A stretch of 64,000 bases of DNA, from assembly GCF_963678635.1 (NCBI RefSeq), contig NC_087063.1, forward strand, positions 64,835,290 to 64,899,289, in the 5' to 3' direction. Source of the DNA: Symsagittifera roscoffensis. Its lineage: Eukaryota; Xenacoelomorpha; Acoela; Convolutidae. A model generated the notes under the pieces. The model was not told where the DNA came from. It made no database searches and saw nothing but the letters and a program-made list of their open reading frames with translations. The position numbers and the translations under genes were made by a program. The stretch's first letter is position 1. Every line of letters starts with the position of its first letter. Below are positions 11,736 through 23,910 of the stretch, piece by piece.

Positions 11736-12559
11736 TTTTGTTTATAATTTTTTGAACTATATTTGAAAGTTCTGTAATTTTTCATTTTACCACGTCTCAT
11801 TTTGAATAACTTCGTTTTAAAGTTTTTTGTCGAATAAATGGTTTCGGCTGATGTTGCGTGACTTATTTTAGTAGAGAAGCAACTAAGTTTTCGCACAAAG
11901 TTCAATTTTTGAAGGTACCCATTTCATCCAGCAGAAGTAAAACAATTTCTAAAATATCAAACAGCTACCTCCAAGTTTTATTGGGCCCCTAGTTTTCTTT
12001 TTTGAGCATACGAACGTTTTGGTTTCTTACGGTTTTTTTTAACATAGTTTCTTTCGATTTACTATGTTTTTATGTTTGTGTTAAATCGCTCAGCTTCGCC
12101 TCTGAGTTTACTTTTTCATCGCTTCGATAGCTTGCTGAGAAAAACTTGAACTGTTTGCGAACCGATTCGAACTATGATATAGCTTACCATACTTCATATT
12201 TTCTTAGCTTGAATTTTGTGCCTAGATAAACCTTAAATTTTCACAAACCGATTCGGTCTATGAAATGATTTGAAGTATTTACACTTGCGAAGCAAAGAGT
12301 TTTGGTACGAACTTTCTTTTTTTCCAAGCTAAGTCGCAAATATTGGTGCCACTTTTGGGGCATTTTTCAGCTTCTTGATAGCATGCGCTTTGACATTCGA
12401 ATAGCAATAAGTTAACACAGTTGATGCATTTTAAATTCATCAAATGAATCACAAAAAAGGTATTTGTTTCAAACAAGATAACAATCATAAAAAAAATATT
12501 TTAGATATTTTTTCACTCAATATATCTTGCAGTTTTTTGAAATGCATATTTTGTTGAAT

Positions 12560-15060
12560 GTAGCTTGATGCTTTCCAGAAGGGGAGCAGGGCAGAAGGGA
12601 GAGTTCGAAGGGACAGTTGGGTGTATCCTATTCATATAAGTAATTAACTACGTGCTGTATCCTGATCTTATTCGGGCGAGGGTGCGCCTAGTCGAGCGTG
12701 GGAGAACTTCTTGGGGTCTGAAGGAGAGAACTTAGGGCGGGGGCTTTGTCTATGGCTTTCTGCACTCGTTTTGTGTTTATTTTCTTAACAAGGGTTTTGA
12801 TATTGCTGTTTATGAACGCTTTAAGGTGGTTAAAGTCAGTAAAATAGTCACCTTCGTTTGCTCCCAGTAAATTTCGTTCAAGTTCTTTAAAAGAGTTTAA
12901 GGTGTTCACGCGTTGCTGGCGGGGTGTATTTGCATTCTACGCATAGATGTACCACTCTCATCATGAGACCACGCTAGAGAGGCGTAGTCCAGAGTTGGTC
13001 TGATTAAACTTTTGTAGGTAATATTTAAAGTCTCTTTCGACTGACCTCAGTTTGAATCAAACGGCGCCTTCAGGACCGACATCCTGCGTATGGCTTCGCT
13101 TGCTGTGCGTTTGCAATGTTCGGCAAAACTTAGTGAAGGGTCAGAAAGTCAAGATTTTTGGGGTGCTTTATGCCCGGCAGTTTTGTTTCCCACATAGAAC
13201 CTTTGTTTTGCAACCTTTGTTTTGTTTTGCAACCTGAGGGTCAGAGTTAAACTCTTTATCATGCGACGTAAAATACTTACAGAGCCCTTTGTAGGGGAAA
13301 TTTCGACTGTTCTGCTTTCAAAAAAAACTCGTGCAATATGTTAAGATAATTACTCAAAATATCAGACATGTTTTATGTCGCATGATTGGACGAAGGTTTG
13401 AAAATATCGGCATACGAGTGAAGTTTGAATTCTGGCGGGGAGTTAGGTGCACCGTGCACGTAAAAATTACAAAGAGTGGGCGAGAGAACAGAACCTTGAA
13501 GACGCCTGTACCTACGACCCTTGATGAAAACAAGGCACCCCTAAATTGCGTTTTGGCTTGCCTGCCACTCAGATAGTTTGCAAGCGATTTAGTTAAACTA
13601 TCTGGAACAGTGGTGCCATGAAGAAGTTCCAGTAATATTAGCTAGCATGGTTCTTTTAGGTAGTCGTTTCTGATTAAAACCATTGCTAATTAAAAAATTT
13701 AGGAGCAGATAGTGTCGTGGAGTAGATTGAACGAAAGCCGTGCTGATGGTTACCTATGGGGAGATTCTTTGTTAGAGTACGTTGGATTAAAAATTCAAAA
13801 CTTTCACCGCTGGGATGAAAATTGAGACTGAGCGGTAAGAGTCTGATAATTTAACGTCTTTGATTGGTTTTTGGTAGGGGAACTACTTTTGAGTTCTTTT
13901 AAATTTGAGGTATACTGTTATACGACATGGACAACTTAAAAAGTATGAGTTAAAATTGATTGCAATTGGTCCAGATGTTTCAGGTGTACCGTGCAAAGCC
14001 CGTCTGGACCCAACGCTTTTGACGGCTTAGCTGCTTTGATTGCCTCTTCTTTTTCACTTGGGAGAAAAATTAGTGGATCGCTAAGCGTTTGTTTTGCAAT
14101 ATTGCACCAGGCTTCAGAATTGTGTTTTTAAAAAATTTTTCCGCGACGTAACGCCATTCGTAAAAACAGTTTTAGAAAATTTCTTCTCAATTTCTTCAGT
14201 GAACTCGTACCAGTTTGCTTTGTTGAAGTTTATGAAAGTCTTTTTTTGCCGTGAAAGGTATGTCCTCTGTTAGAGGGAGACTTATCAAAATAGATAGATG
14301 GTCTGACCCTAAAGTTAAAAGTGGTTTCCAACTTATAGAGTAAGAGGGACGATGATTCTAAGGATAGGTCTGGGGACGTAGCGCTTGAGCTGCCGAACGG
14401 TAAACGAGTTTGAGTGTGGTCATTTAAAGGTGTGAAGTCAGAGTCAGTAATTTCTGTACCTAAAGAGGCGCCTCTGTTACCCTCCGCTATGTTTGAGTAT
14501 CAGTGAGGGGAGTAGGCATTTGCATCTCCCATGACGATTGCCTTGTCTTCTACGAGCAGCTGCGTAATTGAAGCCTTATAACCTTTTGGACAGCTACTGC
14601 GCGGGGGAATGTAAAAATTTGTGATGCGAAAGCTTTGATTGCTGGCCATTATTTTAAAACACTGCGCCTCTAAAGTCCTGTCTTCCATTGTTTCAAGTCT
14701 TCGTAGATAAGTGAGTTGTGTATGGCAGTAAGTATTCCACCTCCATCTCGAGGGCGGTCCTTTTTGATAATAGTATAATTTGGGTCTAGCGAGAGAGTGC
14801 GGTTTTTTTTAATCAGTTTTGTCTCTTGAAAAACATCGATAAGATTTTGAAATTCACATAGTTATGCAGCAATTTCGGATGCGTTCCCTGATACTCCGTT
14901 ACAGTTCAGTTGGAGAAAAGTTAGGCTTTTTATAGATTGTGATTGGTTACTGGGAGGGTTTGGTAAGGGCGGGGGAAAGTAATTGTAACTTCCCGTGAAC
15001 CAACTCGGTCTGAAGTAACTTAAATTATTACAGAGCCTCATAGCTTGAAAAGTTTGCATA
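12560..15060 (-). pseudogene. Degenerate non-LTR retrotransposon (EN-RT)
   Basis: Reading the minus strand from 15060 downward gives fragments in order. There is an APE-type endonuclease start (LTFLQLNCNGVSGN, 14880-14940), DRPRDGGGILTAIHNSL (about 14720-14760), and NFYIPPRSSCP with VMGDANAYSP (14505-14625), the known GDxNAHxP-like endonuclease motif. Reverse transcriptase follows: KPSKALGPDGL (about 13995-14028), NHQHGFR (about 13735-13752), LSGRQ, and the catalytic YADD box present as SYADI (about 13405-13420). Last is a post-RT segment YKSLIRPTLDYASLAW (about 12965-13020). Frame changes and stops separate the pieces. It looks like the jockey/CR1 group of LINEs; the clade is inference. It lies antisense to FRY. 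Confidence 0.85.
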
Positions 15061-15209
15061 ATAATGAGAATTTCTTGCCGACGAAATGTCTTCTGAAGAA
15101 GTTTTTAAAGTTTTTTAATATCCGATTCGCATCATGAATTAACTTGAAATTTTTCAAATGCTTGTAGCTGGAATAGCCTGACTAGAAAAACTTGTGAAGA
15201 ACGAAGTGA

Positions 15210-15620
15210 TTTTGACTATACAGATTGTGATGATTTTTTTTTCGACTTAACTTTGTTCAGGCTCAAATTTGGTTTCTCGTGGTTTGACTATTGATTTCTT
15301 TTCATGTGCACTTCATTTACTTGTTTGAAAGGAGGGCAAAGTCCACTATTCAACAGCAAAAGTGTAAAGGTCACAAAACGTGATTGGCTGATACTTTCGA
15401 AAATGATTTTGATGACTTCAATCTTCTGAATCCCCAGCGGAATAATTAAAATACATATTGATCCAGTTTTCACTAAATGGGATATTTTTAGGAGAAAGGC
15501 CTAATCATAACTAATTCTTGAAATTCAAAGAGCTCATATTCTTTGTATAATTTTTTCTTTTGCGTTGTTCCAATCACATATTGGCTATATAGGTCGTGAT
15601 AATAGAAAAATTTTAAAACT
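15210..15620 (+). repeat. Family-C intronic repeat
   Basis: It contains the family blocks in order: 'ttgttcaggctcaaattt', 'gtggtttgac', 'aacagcaaaagtgtaaaggt', 'attgatccagttttc', 'tttgcgttgttcc' and 'attggctat'. It lies 165 bp before the exon 4 acceptor. Confidence 0.6.
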
Positions 15621-15784
15621 TTGTTCATGCAATTAGATTTTTTCGTGGTTTGAATTTTGTTTTTAAATTTTTACCTTTCCTGTTGGCTATGTTGTTAAAT
15701 TTTACCCTTCCGTCTTCCACGTATCTTCATTGCCAGCCAACAATTGTAGATAATCGTTTTTTTTTAACCTAAGTTTATGTTTAG

Positions 15785-16688
15785 GTCTACCGTGGACTTG
15801 AAATTGCTCCTTTATCCAGTGATGTATCGGAAATTCTCATGCGGCTAAATGACACTGTCGGCGAAGTGGGCGAGGAAACTCAAGGATACGTAGTCGAGAT
15901 CATGCAGACACTGGTCAAAATATCTTCTCTGATTGTGGATCAACCTGAGTTCATTCCTCAGCGACCATTGTCTCTTTTTACTAGCACTGGTCAAGCTAAA
16001 CATTCTAACCGAAATACAAGCTTAAGCGCCCGAGCAGCTAAATCGACCGTTGGATCCGCACTGAACTACCGCAAAAATCCAGCTCAAACGCATGCCGCTG
16101 TCCTAACGAGTAGAAAACCTACCGAGCTGGACGTGTTCTACCGTCGAACATGTTCATACAACGGACCGGCAGCTGAAGCGTTGAGAAGCAATGCGTTCGA
16201 CCTTACAAGAACAGCCGAGAGACGGCCAGAAGTTCCGCTCAACTTTAGCTCGACGCTCGATAGTCATCAGAGATTGGAAATGAAAAGGCGAGACCTGAAA
16301 GCGAGAAGTCAATGCCTTCCCCGAGACTTTGGCGACACTTTGTTGTCACGCAGAGGTGGGCACGGAATATTTGACGATAAGCTGTCAATCTTATGTCAAG
16401 TTTTTTGGGCTGTGATATCGATGCTGGAGTCTGATTTCGAGTATGAGTATGTACTTGCTCTGAAATTATTGGAACAGTTGCTTGGAGGTCTGAAGCTGGA
16501 CAGCGGAAGACACCAGAATGCGTTGTGCCGTGTATTCCACCAGATGAAGTGGTCGATGTTTTCGGGTCTGCAGCCTCTGGTTTTGAAGGGACTGACGCTC
16601 GCTACTGCACTGCCCTTGACAAACAAGATCCTAATCAAGTTCACACCGTGTCTGCAAAAAGTATCGTTTTTGGATTCAAATCAAAGAG
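15785..16688 (+). CDS. fry: FRY exon 4 (MOR2-PAG1 C-terminal region)
   Basis: Acceptor 'tttatgtttag', donor AAAGAG|gtatgt. Phase 0 start: VYRGLEIAPLSSDVSEILMR continues directly from SFQ of exon 3, as in human SFQIFRALKQPLT. Next comes DTVGEVGEETQGYVVEIMQTL, close to human ETVGDPGEDAQGFVIELLLTL. A variable basic/polar loop follows, then IFWAV-like VFWAVISMLESDFEYEYVLA and KLLEQLL, a hallmark of the family. It ends with MKWSMFSGLQPLVLKGLT, which aligns with LKWTNFPGLQQLFLKGFT. It ends one base into a codon. Confidence 0.96.
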
Positions 16689-17129
16689 GTATGTCATTTA
16701 AGTGAGTTTTACAGAACGAAATTTCTTTGTTTCGGTCGTGTTTTTTTGGGGGGTGGGGGTCTTCTTCGTTTCATAAGCTGGACTTATCATATCGGAACAG
16801 ACTTATTTTCCTATACAAACAACTTGTCTAACAGAGTCATTGAATTGTTTCATTTTCCTTAGTCAAATTTCACCAAACTTTCGGCAAACTTGGCTTTGCG
16901 GTAACGTCTAGGCTGGCGAAGTCAAGGATTTTTAGTAAGAAATCTGCAATGGTGTGATTAGTTTTCCGATTTAATACTGCCGCTTGCATGTCTGAAAAGA
17001 TGGAAATCTTAGTTGCCATAATGCGGAAATATCTTCTGATTTGTGTAATTTTTGCTATAATTAAGAATCAGTTTTGATTTATTCCTGTAAATTCCGAAAT
17101 AGGAACCTTTATTTTGTATAATTTACTTT

Positions 17130-17545
17130 AAACGTCATGAACGTGGTGAATATTTTTATATAGGTCGTGGTGATATTGTTTTCAGGAGAATGTCATAAAA
17201 TTTAATCACGCTCTTTTATTTTTCGCAGAAGTTAGTTCTGTTCCTTTGTTAAATGAAAGGAAAATTCCGCTATCGAACAGCAAAAGTGCTAAGATCACAA
17301 GAAACTGAATCGACTTCTAGTTTTGAAAGTGGTTTTCAATTTGAAGGTTTCCCAGTGGAATGAAAAATTTAGCTTGTGATCTAGTTTTCTCAATTTGGGT
17401 TTGTTTGTCAAAAAAGTGTCAATCATAAATTGTTCTTTAAATTCAAAGAGCCTTAAGGCCACAAATTATAATTCTTTGAAATTCTGTTTTTTTTGCGTTC
17501 ATTACTCTTTTCCAAATGTTTTTGGCTATATTCTTTTTTCTGTGT
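17130..17545 (+). repeat. Family-C intronic repeat
   Basis: Blocks in order: 'cgtcatgaacgtggtgaat', 'tataggtcgtggtgat', 'cgctatcgaacagcaaaagt', 'tgatctagttttctcaattt', 'tttttttgcgttcattactc' and 'ttggctatatt'. Confidence 0.6.
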
Positions 17546-17924
17546 CCTTTAAAAAAAAATTTCGACCTAAGTAGTTTCGATTTTTTCAATATCGGCTTTG
17601 TGATCTAATATTTCATTATTTAAAGAATAAGACTTAAAACTTTTGTAATTACCGAGAGGAAGAGTTTCAAAAATTTATAGCTCAAAATTATTTACGACTG
17701 TAATTTCGTTTTCTGTTCAACAAGCGTCTGCTCAAATATTGTCTACTCATTTGCTGATCTTTCAATTTTTTTTGATTGCTTTTAATCGCTTGCGATTACG
17801 TTTCTCGGTATGTTTTCCTTAATTAAAAATCATTCGATACGAACGTTCGAAGATGTAATTTTTTTTGGCTTTTTCCCCAATTTTGTAAATTTTAATTTGG
17901 TTGCATTTTTGTGAAGCGATTATG

Positions 17925-18100
17925 CTACAGATGAGAGAACCTCAGATTCGTCAGCTTCAGGATGGTGGTTCGAGTCTGGCACAGCAAAACTATTTTTAGG
18001 ATTATTATTATTTTTTCTTTCCTATTTTTACTTTTTGGAGCTATTTCAGGACATTTTCTCGCTTGTGTTTGAAAAATGCAACTTCGCTTCTGTGCTCAAA
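17925..18100 (+). repeat. tRNA-derived SINE-like fragment
   Basis: A box A-like 'tatgctacagatgagagaac' and a box B-like 'gtggttcgagtctgg' lie about 35 bp apart, followed by T runs. The 3' end at about 18070-18100 has 'tgcaacttcgcttctgtgc', a decayed form of the shared tail. Confidence 0.5.
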
Positions 18101-18494
18101 TTGGAGAATCTTCGTCAAAAAAGTCTAAATTTTTAAACACTTATAGAATCAAAGAGTTTTAAGGTGTTATATTTTTTCTAAGCAACTCGTATCTGGAAAG
18201 TTTCTCCTAAGTTAACCAGTCTTTTTTTTGGCGTATTTGAGTTTAATGACCTTTTGCGGTTGCCTATTGGCTATAAAAGGTAATTGTTGTGCTGCATAAA
18301 GGTATCAATTTTGGTGGTTTATGATTAAGTAGCAGGAATAAGAGCTGACTCAAATTTTCTCGAGTAAGTTATATGTGTTCGTTTCTTAGCATCCTTAAAG
18401 ACTTCTTTTTGTGAGCATTCCTAAAGATTTTTTATTGAAAGCCGCATCTTAACCTTTCGATTTTTTAAATTAGTTCAGTGCATACTTTTTATTA

Positions 18495-18950
18495 AGAGTC
18501 ATGAACGTATTGAATACTCTTATATAGGTCTTGCTGCTTTTTTGTTTTTTTTTTTCGGGAAAAAGTGTTATAAGTTGTTCAAGCCCAACTTTGATTTTTC
18601 GGGGTTTGTCTGTTGATTTATTTTTAAGTTCAATTCTTTTGTTTTGTTAAAAGGAAGGCAAACTTCACTATCGAACAGTAAAAGTAGAGAGGTCACGAAA
18701 AACTTGATGGACTTAGTGGAATTTAGTAATCAGATTTCCAAGCGAATTAAAAGTTTTGCCGACTGATCCAGTGTTCTCAAATTGTGTTTACTGACAAAAA
18801 AATATTCGACCATTAATTGGTCATGAAGATCATAGAGCTTTAAGGCCATAAGTCTTTTTCTGGAAAGTTTCGAAGTGTGAAGTTTTTTTTCGCAAAACAG
18901 GTCAGTGCTTTTGTCTATTTCCTTTTTTAGTCTTTAGTGTAAGAAGATAC
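18495..18950 (+). repeat. Family-C intronic repeat
   Basis: It starts 'agagtcatgaacgtattgaa' and continues 'tataggtcttgctgctttt'. It has 'cactatcgaacagtaaaagt' and 'actgatccagtgttctcaaa'. The 3' hairpin end is not clear in this copy. Confidence 0.55.
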
Positions 18951-20204
18951 TTTTTAGTCTTTGGTGTAAGAAGTTGAATTCAAAAGCACTCAAAATAACT
19001 CATTTTTGGAACAGTACTGTCTTTTAAAAGTAGTTTCCGAATTTCATTTTACTCGAACTAAAGGGTTTTGGTCGATTTGTCTTTTTAAAACTTCAATGCC
19101 TTTCTGAGTCCATCTTGAACTGTCATGGAATGTGATACGATATCAACACAGTTGATTAGTTCATTCAGGTTTCAAGGGCTAGGACCATAAGTTCATGAGA
19201 ATACCCTGCAGAAAATTTCTTTTTCTCCGTCTTTTGTCTCCTATGAAAACTTCGCTTGGGTCCATGACTCGCTAATCAGCTATCAACAAGCTGTAAGAAA
19301 AGTGGTGATATTTGGAAATTTCTCACGCAAGAATTCCGAATGGTTGAACGCAATACACAGTTAAATTGGTTATCAATAAGTAGTTCAAAAAATATTTAAT
19401 TAAAAAGACAAAATCACAGAAACACCATGTAATAGAAAAATGAAAAACTCAAAATTCAATAATTTTTTCACCATTTCTTGTGTGACGTAAATGTATCTGT
19501 ATGCAAGAATTTATTGACATCCGATTAAAAGAAATCCGATTCAGCCGATTAAAAGAAGTAGTGTAACTAACGATTGCACACACTCGGGAGGGTCTAGCAA
19601 TTGTATAGATTCAGTGATTTGCAGTTCAAAGTTAAACCAATGTTTTAACCATTAGCCAATGAAAATTTTAAAAACCAAATCGGTTTAACCAATTTTGCTT
19701 TTAAACAGTGATAAAACAAACAAGACTGCTCGTATCAGGGCGAAGCCTTGAATGTTCCGATAGCTTTTCAAGCTCTATGGAGCGGTAATAACATGAAAAA
19801 AATTAAATGTAATAAAATAAAGCGATTTTGAGATTTTTTGATTTTGAGATTTTTTGTGAAAATGATGCAAGTTTTGAAAGTATTCGGCACGCAAATTTAG
19901 TCAGACATTATCAATTAAGTTGCCCAAATTGCTAATGATTGATTGATGGGGCATGCGTGAGTAAAGGTTTGGAGTGGCGTGGAAAAAATGATTCCTTGGC
20001 CTTGCTTAGATTCTAAATACACTCCTGAAAAGATAATATATGAGCCAATATTATTGGTTAAATCAGTATAACAAACCAATTTGTTATACCAATTGGTTAA
20101 ACCAATTGTTAAAAAAATGGTTACGTTGGACATCACTGTAGATTACACAATCAACAAGATCAGTCAGATTTGGTATGTGCGAAAGTAAAATGCATATGGT
20201 CGCC

Positions 20205-20290
20205 GTGACAGAGTGGTATTGCGGACTGTTTAGTTAATGTTAACCTCTGAAGCAGCAGATAGTTGATTTGATTCCCGCTGTTGTAAGGTT
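20205..20290 (+). repeat. tRNA-like SINE module
   Basis: Box A-like 'gtgacagagtggtattgcgg' and box B-like 'gttgatttgattcccgctg' are spaced as in a tRNA with an extra arm. A T run and 'tttcttgttttattgaattc' follow. The lack of a paired acceptor stem argues against a working tRNA gene. Confidence 0.45.
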
Positions 20291-20309
20291 TTTCTTGTTT
20301 TATTGAATT

Positions 20310-20724
20310 CCCGGGTTGACAAAAAATGCTTATCATACAATTTTCTTATATGAAAAAAATGCTTATCATACTCTTTCATACAATTTCATAGAGCAAAAGT
20401 AAGTGTATGAAAATAGCAAAATACGCTTTTTTCCATACAATGAAATTTTATAACAAGCATTTTTTCCATTTTCTGGAATGAAATTATGAGCTTTTTCATC
20501 AGTATTTTTATCCCCAAAATTGTATGAAAATAGCATGATAAGCATTTTTTCCATTCTGAAATTTGTGGTAAGCATTTTTTATTGAAAATTTTTAATCATT
20601 TTTTTAATGACCAGAAAACTTCAAAAGAGAGGTAAATAGACCAAAAATGTTTATCAAAAATTTATAAAAACACTTTTTAAATTTTGTATGAAAAGCATTT
20701 TTCTTCTATGGACGTCAACCCGGG
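20310..20724. mobile_element. ~415 bp foldback / MITE-like element
   Basis: Perfect 11-bp inverted ends: CCCGGGTTGAC at 20310-20320 and GTCAACCCGGG at 20714-20724. Just inside each end is an 'aaaaatgctt' block in inverted orientation. The interior repeats 'atgcttatcatac' on the left and its complement 'tgataagcattttt' on the right, so most of the element can fold on itself. It has no coding capacity. The flanks show no clear target-site duplication. Confidence 0.6.
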
Positions 20725-21031
20725 ATATTGTAAGAACAATTTGCAATCGAACTGGGAGAGGCTTTTTGCATTGACTCCTTTTTGTTAAAGAGGGTCTCAA
20801 TTATGAGCAGTTATAGCCAGTTGCTGTACAGAATCAGGACAAGGTTTTGACCGCCATAGTTACAGTAAAGAAGTTTAAGGAAAATTGAGGAAAAGAATTC
20901 AAAGTTTTTTTCCGTGCATTCTCTCAAACTCAGTATTTGGAGCGTTCGTTGACTGAAGCCCTACATAACTGAAATGTTATATTTTGGAAGTGTGAACAAG
21001 TGAAATAGTTGCTTACAATAATCTGTTTTAG

Positions 21032-21129
21032 GCCTCGTGGTGAATATCCTGTCTTTGCTGCCGATGTTGTTTGAGTCCTACGATGAGCCATCAGAAATGC
21101 ATCTGGAGTGCGCAGACTCAATCGCCTCG
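21032..21129 (+). CDS. fry: FRY exon 5
   Basis: Short 98-bp exon with acceptor 'atctgttttag' and donor TCG|gtaaga. It completes the glycine codon begun in exon 4 and reads GLVVNILSLLPMLF, then a helix ending CADSIAS. It aligns with human GFPLNILCLLPHLIQHFD...ASRIAK. It ends in phase 0. Confidence 0.95.
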
Positions 21130-22061
21130 GTAAGATTCATCAAGTGACAATTCTAGGTTTAAAATGAAACGTAGGTTTAAAATGAAACGCAGGTGTAAAA
21201 TGAAGTGACGGATCAATCTCGACTATCTCTTCAAAGCATCACTGTACGCGTGGACGTTTTTCTTGATTAAAATTTTTATTTCACGCAGCTTTTTCAGACC
21301 ATTTTTTGATTTTGTGGCTATTTCTGAAGTGTAAAACAGATTGCATTAGTTTTTTTTACGTGCGAGAACAAGTGAATTGTAATCGGGAGCCAGACTTTTT
21401 ACCCGTTAACAACTTTTCTTACAAATTCTGCTGCTCAGTTTCTTTCTCACTTTTTCCGCTTTTGCTCAGTCATGCTCAATTTCTTGAACGTTCAAATAAA
21501 ACTACCTGTTTGTTCGTTTGAAGTAGAAAGTAATTTTCAAATTTTTGTCGACTGGTTTTCCGTTTTTACCAAACACAATTCATATTAATTCGTACGCTTT
21601 TCAAGCAGTTTCTATCCAAAGCTAAGGTTAATTTTGTTTTTGATTCAAACTGTTTTTACTATAATTGAAAGTTGTTATGTAGTTAGTAAATTTACCTACT
21701 TAGATTTTCAATAGATTTATTTGTTGTTTTTTGTCGGTTTAACGGGTTCGGTTCCTGTTTTATTGTCTTAGTCAACATAAGTTGCGTAGTTTCACGGGCG
21801 GTTTTTTAAAAATGCTTTAGCCTGTTTCAGGAATGAGTCGTAAAATTTTTGACTTTTTTAGCTTGCCTTATTTGCCGCTCAGTCATTGATTCCCTAAGGC
21901 TGTTTATGAGCCTCATATGAGATATAGTTTTTCCAAGTACTTTTTGTCAGCTTAATTTTTCAAAAAAAGACTTCTTTTTTTCTATTTAATATCATGTAAT
22001 GAAATGTTGTAATGAAAATGTAGAGTTTTCGAATGTTTTGCTCATGGATTCCAAATTTTAG
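21130..22061 (+). other. FRY intron, AT-rich
   Basis: 0.9 kb intron. 21355-21430 and the following 100 bases resemble the body of the SINE-like head family ('tgcgagaacaagtgaattgt', then 'cccgttaacaac'), also seen near 28877 and 60960. Nothing else stands out. Confidence 0.55.
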
Positions 22062-23480
22062 GAGTGTAATAAAATGTCAGACAACGTCAACGCCACGGCT
22101 CCAAGTCGACCCACAACTTCGACATCAGTGTTGTCTGTCTCTGCATCTACTTCTCACATAGACGAAGATACAATTTCAGTCACAAGTGCAGCCACTGGAA
22201 CAGTCAACGCTATAGCCGCCGCCTGGAACAATTTGGCGACTGTTATGCGAATGTACAGTCGCCAGACCGATGTTAAAGACAGTGTCTCATGGCTTGGAGC
22301 TGTGTGTCAGTATCTAGGCGAGGCTGTATACCATAGACTAGTTTCACTAATCAGCTATCTGAGCGAATTGCTGGAACGTGGTCCAACGTCATACCAGAAT
22401 TGTCTGCTCCATATGATTTGCAGTTTCATCCAGATCATCGACTTGCAGAAGTTGCCGAAAGAGAGATTCAACACGACGACAGTGCATACTTTGCTGCACA
22501 GGTTTATGCTGCAAAATAATCCGGAGTGGAAAAGTGCGCTTACAGCTCTGAAGTTAATTGTAACCCGAAGCTCAACACTTTGCTCGCCGAGTTCTAGTCA
22601 GAGGCGTGTAGAGCAGATTACATCTGCAATCGAAGAGGCGGTCATTTATCGCCGACAGATTCCGGGACGTACTCTGTCTTTTTCATATAACTTCCCCGTT
22701 CCTCCTATAGGAGGCTGTGCTAGTGTTGCACAAACATTGGCGTCACTAACGAAAAGTGTTCCAGTGACTTCCACGGCTAATTCGAACAAAAGTGCAGATT
22801 CCGAATCCGCGTCGCAGCTTGCGACGCCTTCGAGGAGGAAGTCAAGTTCGGATGCGATAAATAACTCGTTCAGTGTTGACGCTGATGGAAATCCGAAACC
22901 AAATTTAAGGTCCATGACGTCTGTTCAACTGTGCCAGGAAGCTGCTAGTAATGGCAATAAACTACATGCTGACTTGAGCAACACGGCTGCTGTTCAAAGT
23001 ACAGTAGTAAGCAGGAGTCCGTCTGTTGTTCTTGGTCGTCAAGTATCGGTTGGAAATGCATCGATTAATGAATCTCAGAACTCTAATTGGAGACGACCAT
23101 TTAACTCGCAGAAACGTGTACGCGATAAACTGGCAGGCGTCATTCGTTCATTCGGTCGAACGCCCGCGACGTTGGCAAGGACGCCCTCAGTTGTGTTTAG
23201 TTCAACAACTGATGTAGATTTCCAGACAGTTGTTTCGGCTAACTCGAACATTGGAGCCGGAAGCGCAGCGTACGAGAATCAGATTCAGTCACATCCGCCG
23301 AGTTCAATGGGAATGGGTAATGGCGAAAGTACTCCAGCTGCAGGAACCACAGGACATGGTTCAATAGATGACATGCATAATATTACAGGCATGGATCTGG
23401 GCACGCCTTCTGGACGAGATGGAGATACGGTATCGTTGGATGTGTTCGCTGATTTTGACTTTCTGGATAACTCCGAATTC
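22062..23480 (+). CDS. fry: FRY exon 6 (large exon, Ser-rich C-terminal region)
   Basis: 473 codons, phase 0 at both ends; acceptor 'ccaaattttag', donor TTC|gtaagt. It starts ECNKMSDNV and carries a Ser/Thr-rich insert of about 50 residues. It then reads WNNLATVMRMYSRQTDVKDS and WLGAVCQYLGEAVYHRLVSL, close to human NWINVVCRYLHDSF..LVTYLAELL, and SALTALKLIVTRSSTL (human EALNILKLVVSRSASL). PGRTLSFSYNFPVPPIGG aligns with PGKTLDFHFDISETPIIG. A long Ser/Asn-rich stretch follows, then WRRPFNSQKRVRDKLAGVI and TPSVVFSSTTDVD (human NPSVVFSSNEDLE). It ends FADFDFLDNSEF, matching the FKDFDFLD hallmark. Confidence 0.97.
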
Positions 23481-23706
23481 GTAAGTCTTTTTATTCGTAT
23501 TTTTCCCCAAGCATCTCTTGAAAGCAAAACGCACGATGAGCTTTCATTTTTGTGAAAATTAATGGAATCATGCTCGGCTGATGTAAATTTCATGTTTTTG
23601 TTTTCTGTTTTAACCAGCTGAAAATATACGAACAAACATCAAAAAAGTTCACAAACATCGGAAATCAATATTATCATAGCCGATATATATGTGCTGTTAT
23701 TTTCAG
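23481..23706 (+). other. FRY intron, short
   Basis: 226-bp intron with a consensus GTAAGT donor and 'ttattttcag' acceptor. No repeats. It and the intron at 36618 are the two shortest in the gene. Confidence 0.85.
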
Positions 23707-23910
23707 GAGGACGACATCCCATTTCCTTTTGGACTGCGTCCGTCAGAGTCTTCGATGCCACCGTACATGGACGCTCAGACCCCCAAATGCAGTTCACAAT
23801 CAGTCGGCAAACAGCTATTCGCAGAGAGTGGAAATAATGCAAGTGACATGGAAGAGATCGACCAGACTCTGACTTCGACAAATCACCCGAAGACAGGTGG
23901 ACGCGTTCAG
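23707..23910 (+). CDS. fry: FRY exon 7
   Basis: 68 codons, phase 0 at both ends; donor TTCAG|gtgggt. It starts EDDIPFPFGLRPSESSMPPY, which follows FDFLD as human MDNFNWGVRRRSLDS does. The rest is polar and probably unstructured (SVGKQLFAESGNNASDMEEI). The FDFLD plus 'NF.WG.R' pattern suggests this is the conserved short linear region of the FRY C-terminal half. Confidence 0.92.

Larger units (their letters stand above)
10243..15784 (+). other. FRY intron with SINE-like repeats and a retrotransposon
   Basis: 5.5 kb intron. 10370-10700 is a family-B SINE-like element with a decayed tail. A head hairpin lies near 10968. 11285-11735 is a family-C repeat, 11860-12110 a family-D 3' end, 12285-12490 a family-B 5' part, 12560-15060 a minus-strand non-LTR element, and 15210-15620 another family-C copy. 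Confidence 0.65.
16689..21031 (+). other. FRY intron with family-C repeats and a foldback element
   Basis: 4.3 kb intron. Family-C copies lie at about 17130-17545 and 18495-18950. A tRNA-like module lies at 17925-17990 with a decayed tail at 18075-18100. 18960-19700 is AT-rich with nothing recognised. 19730-19790 is a short block also found at 62485-62540. A tRNA-like module lies at 20205-20290, followed by a foldback element. Confidence 0.6.
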
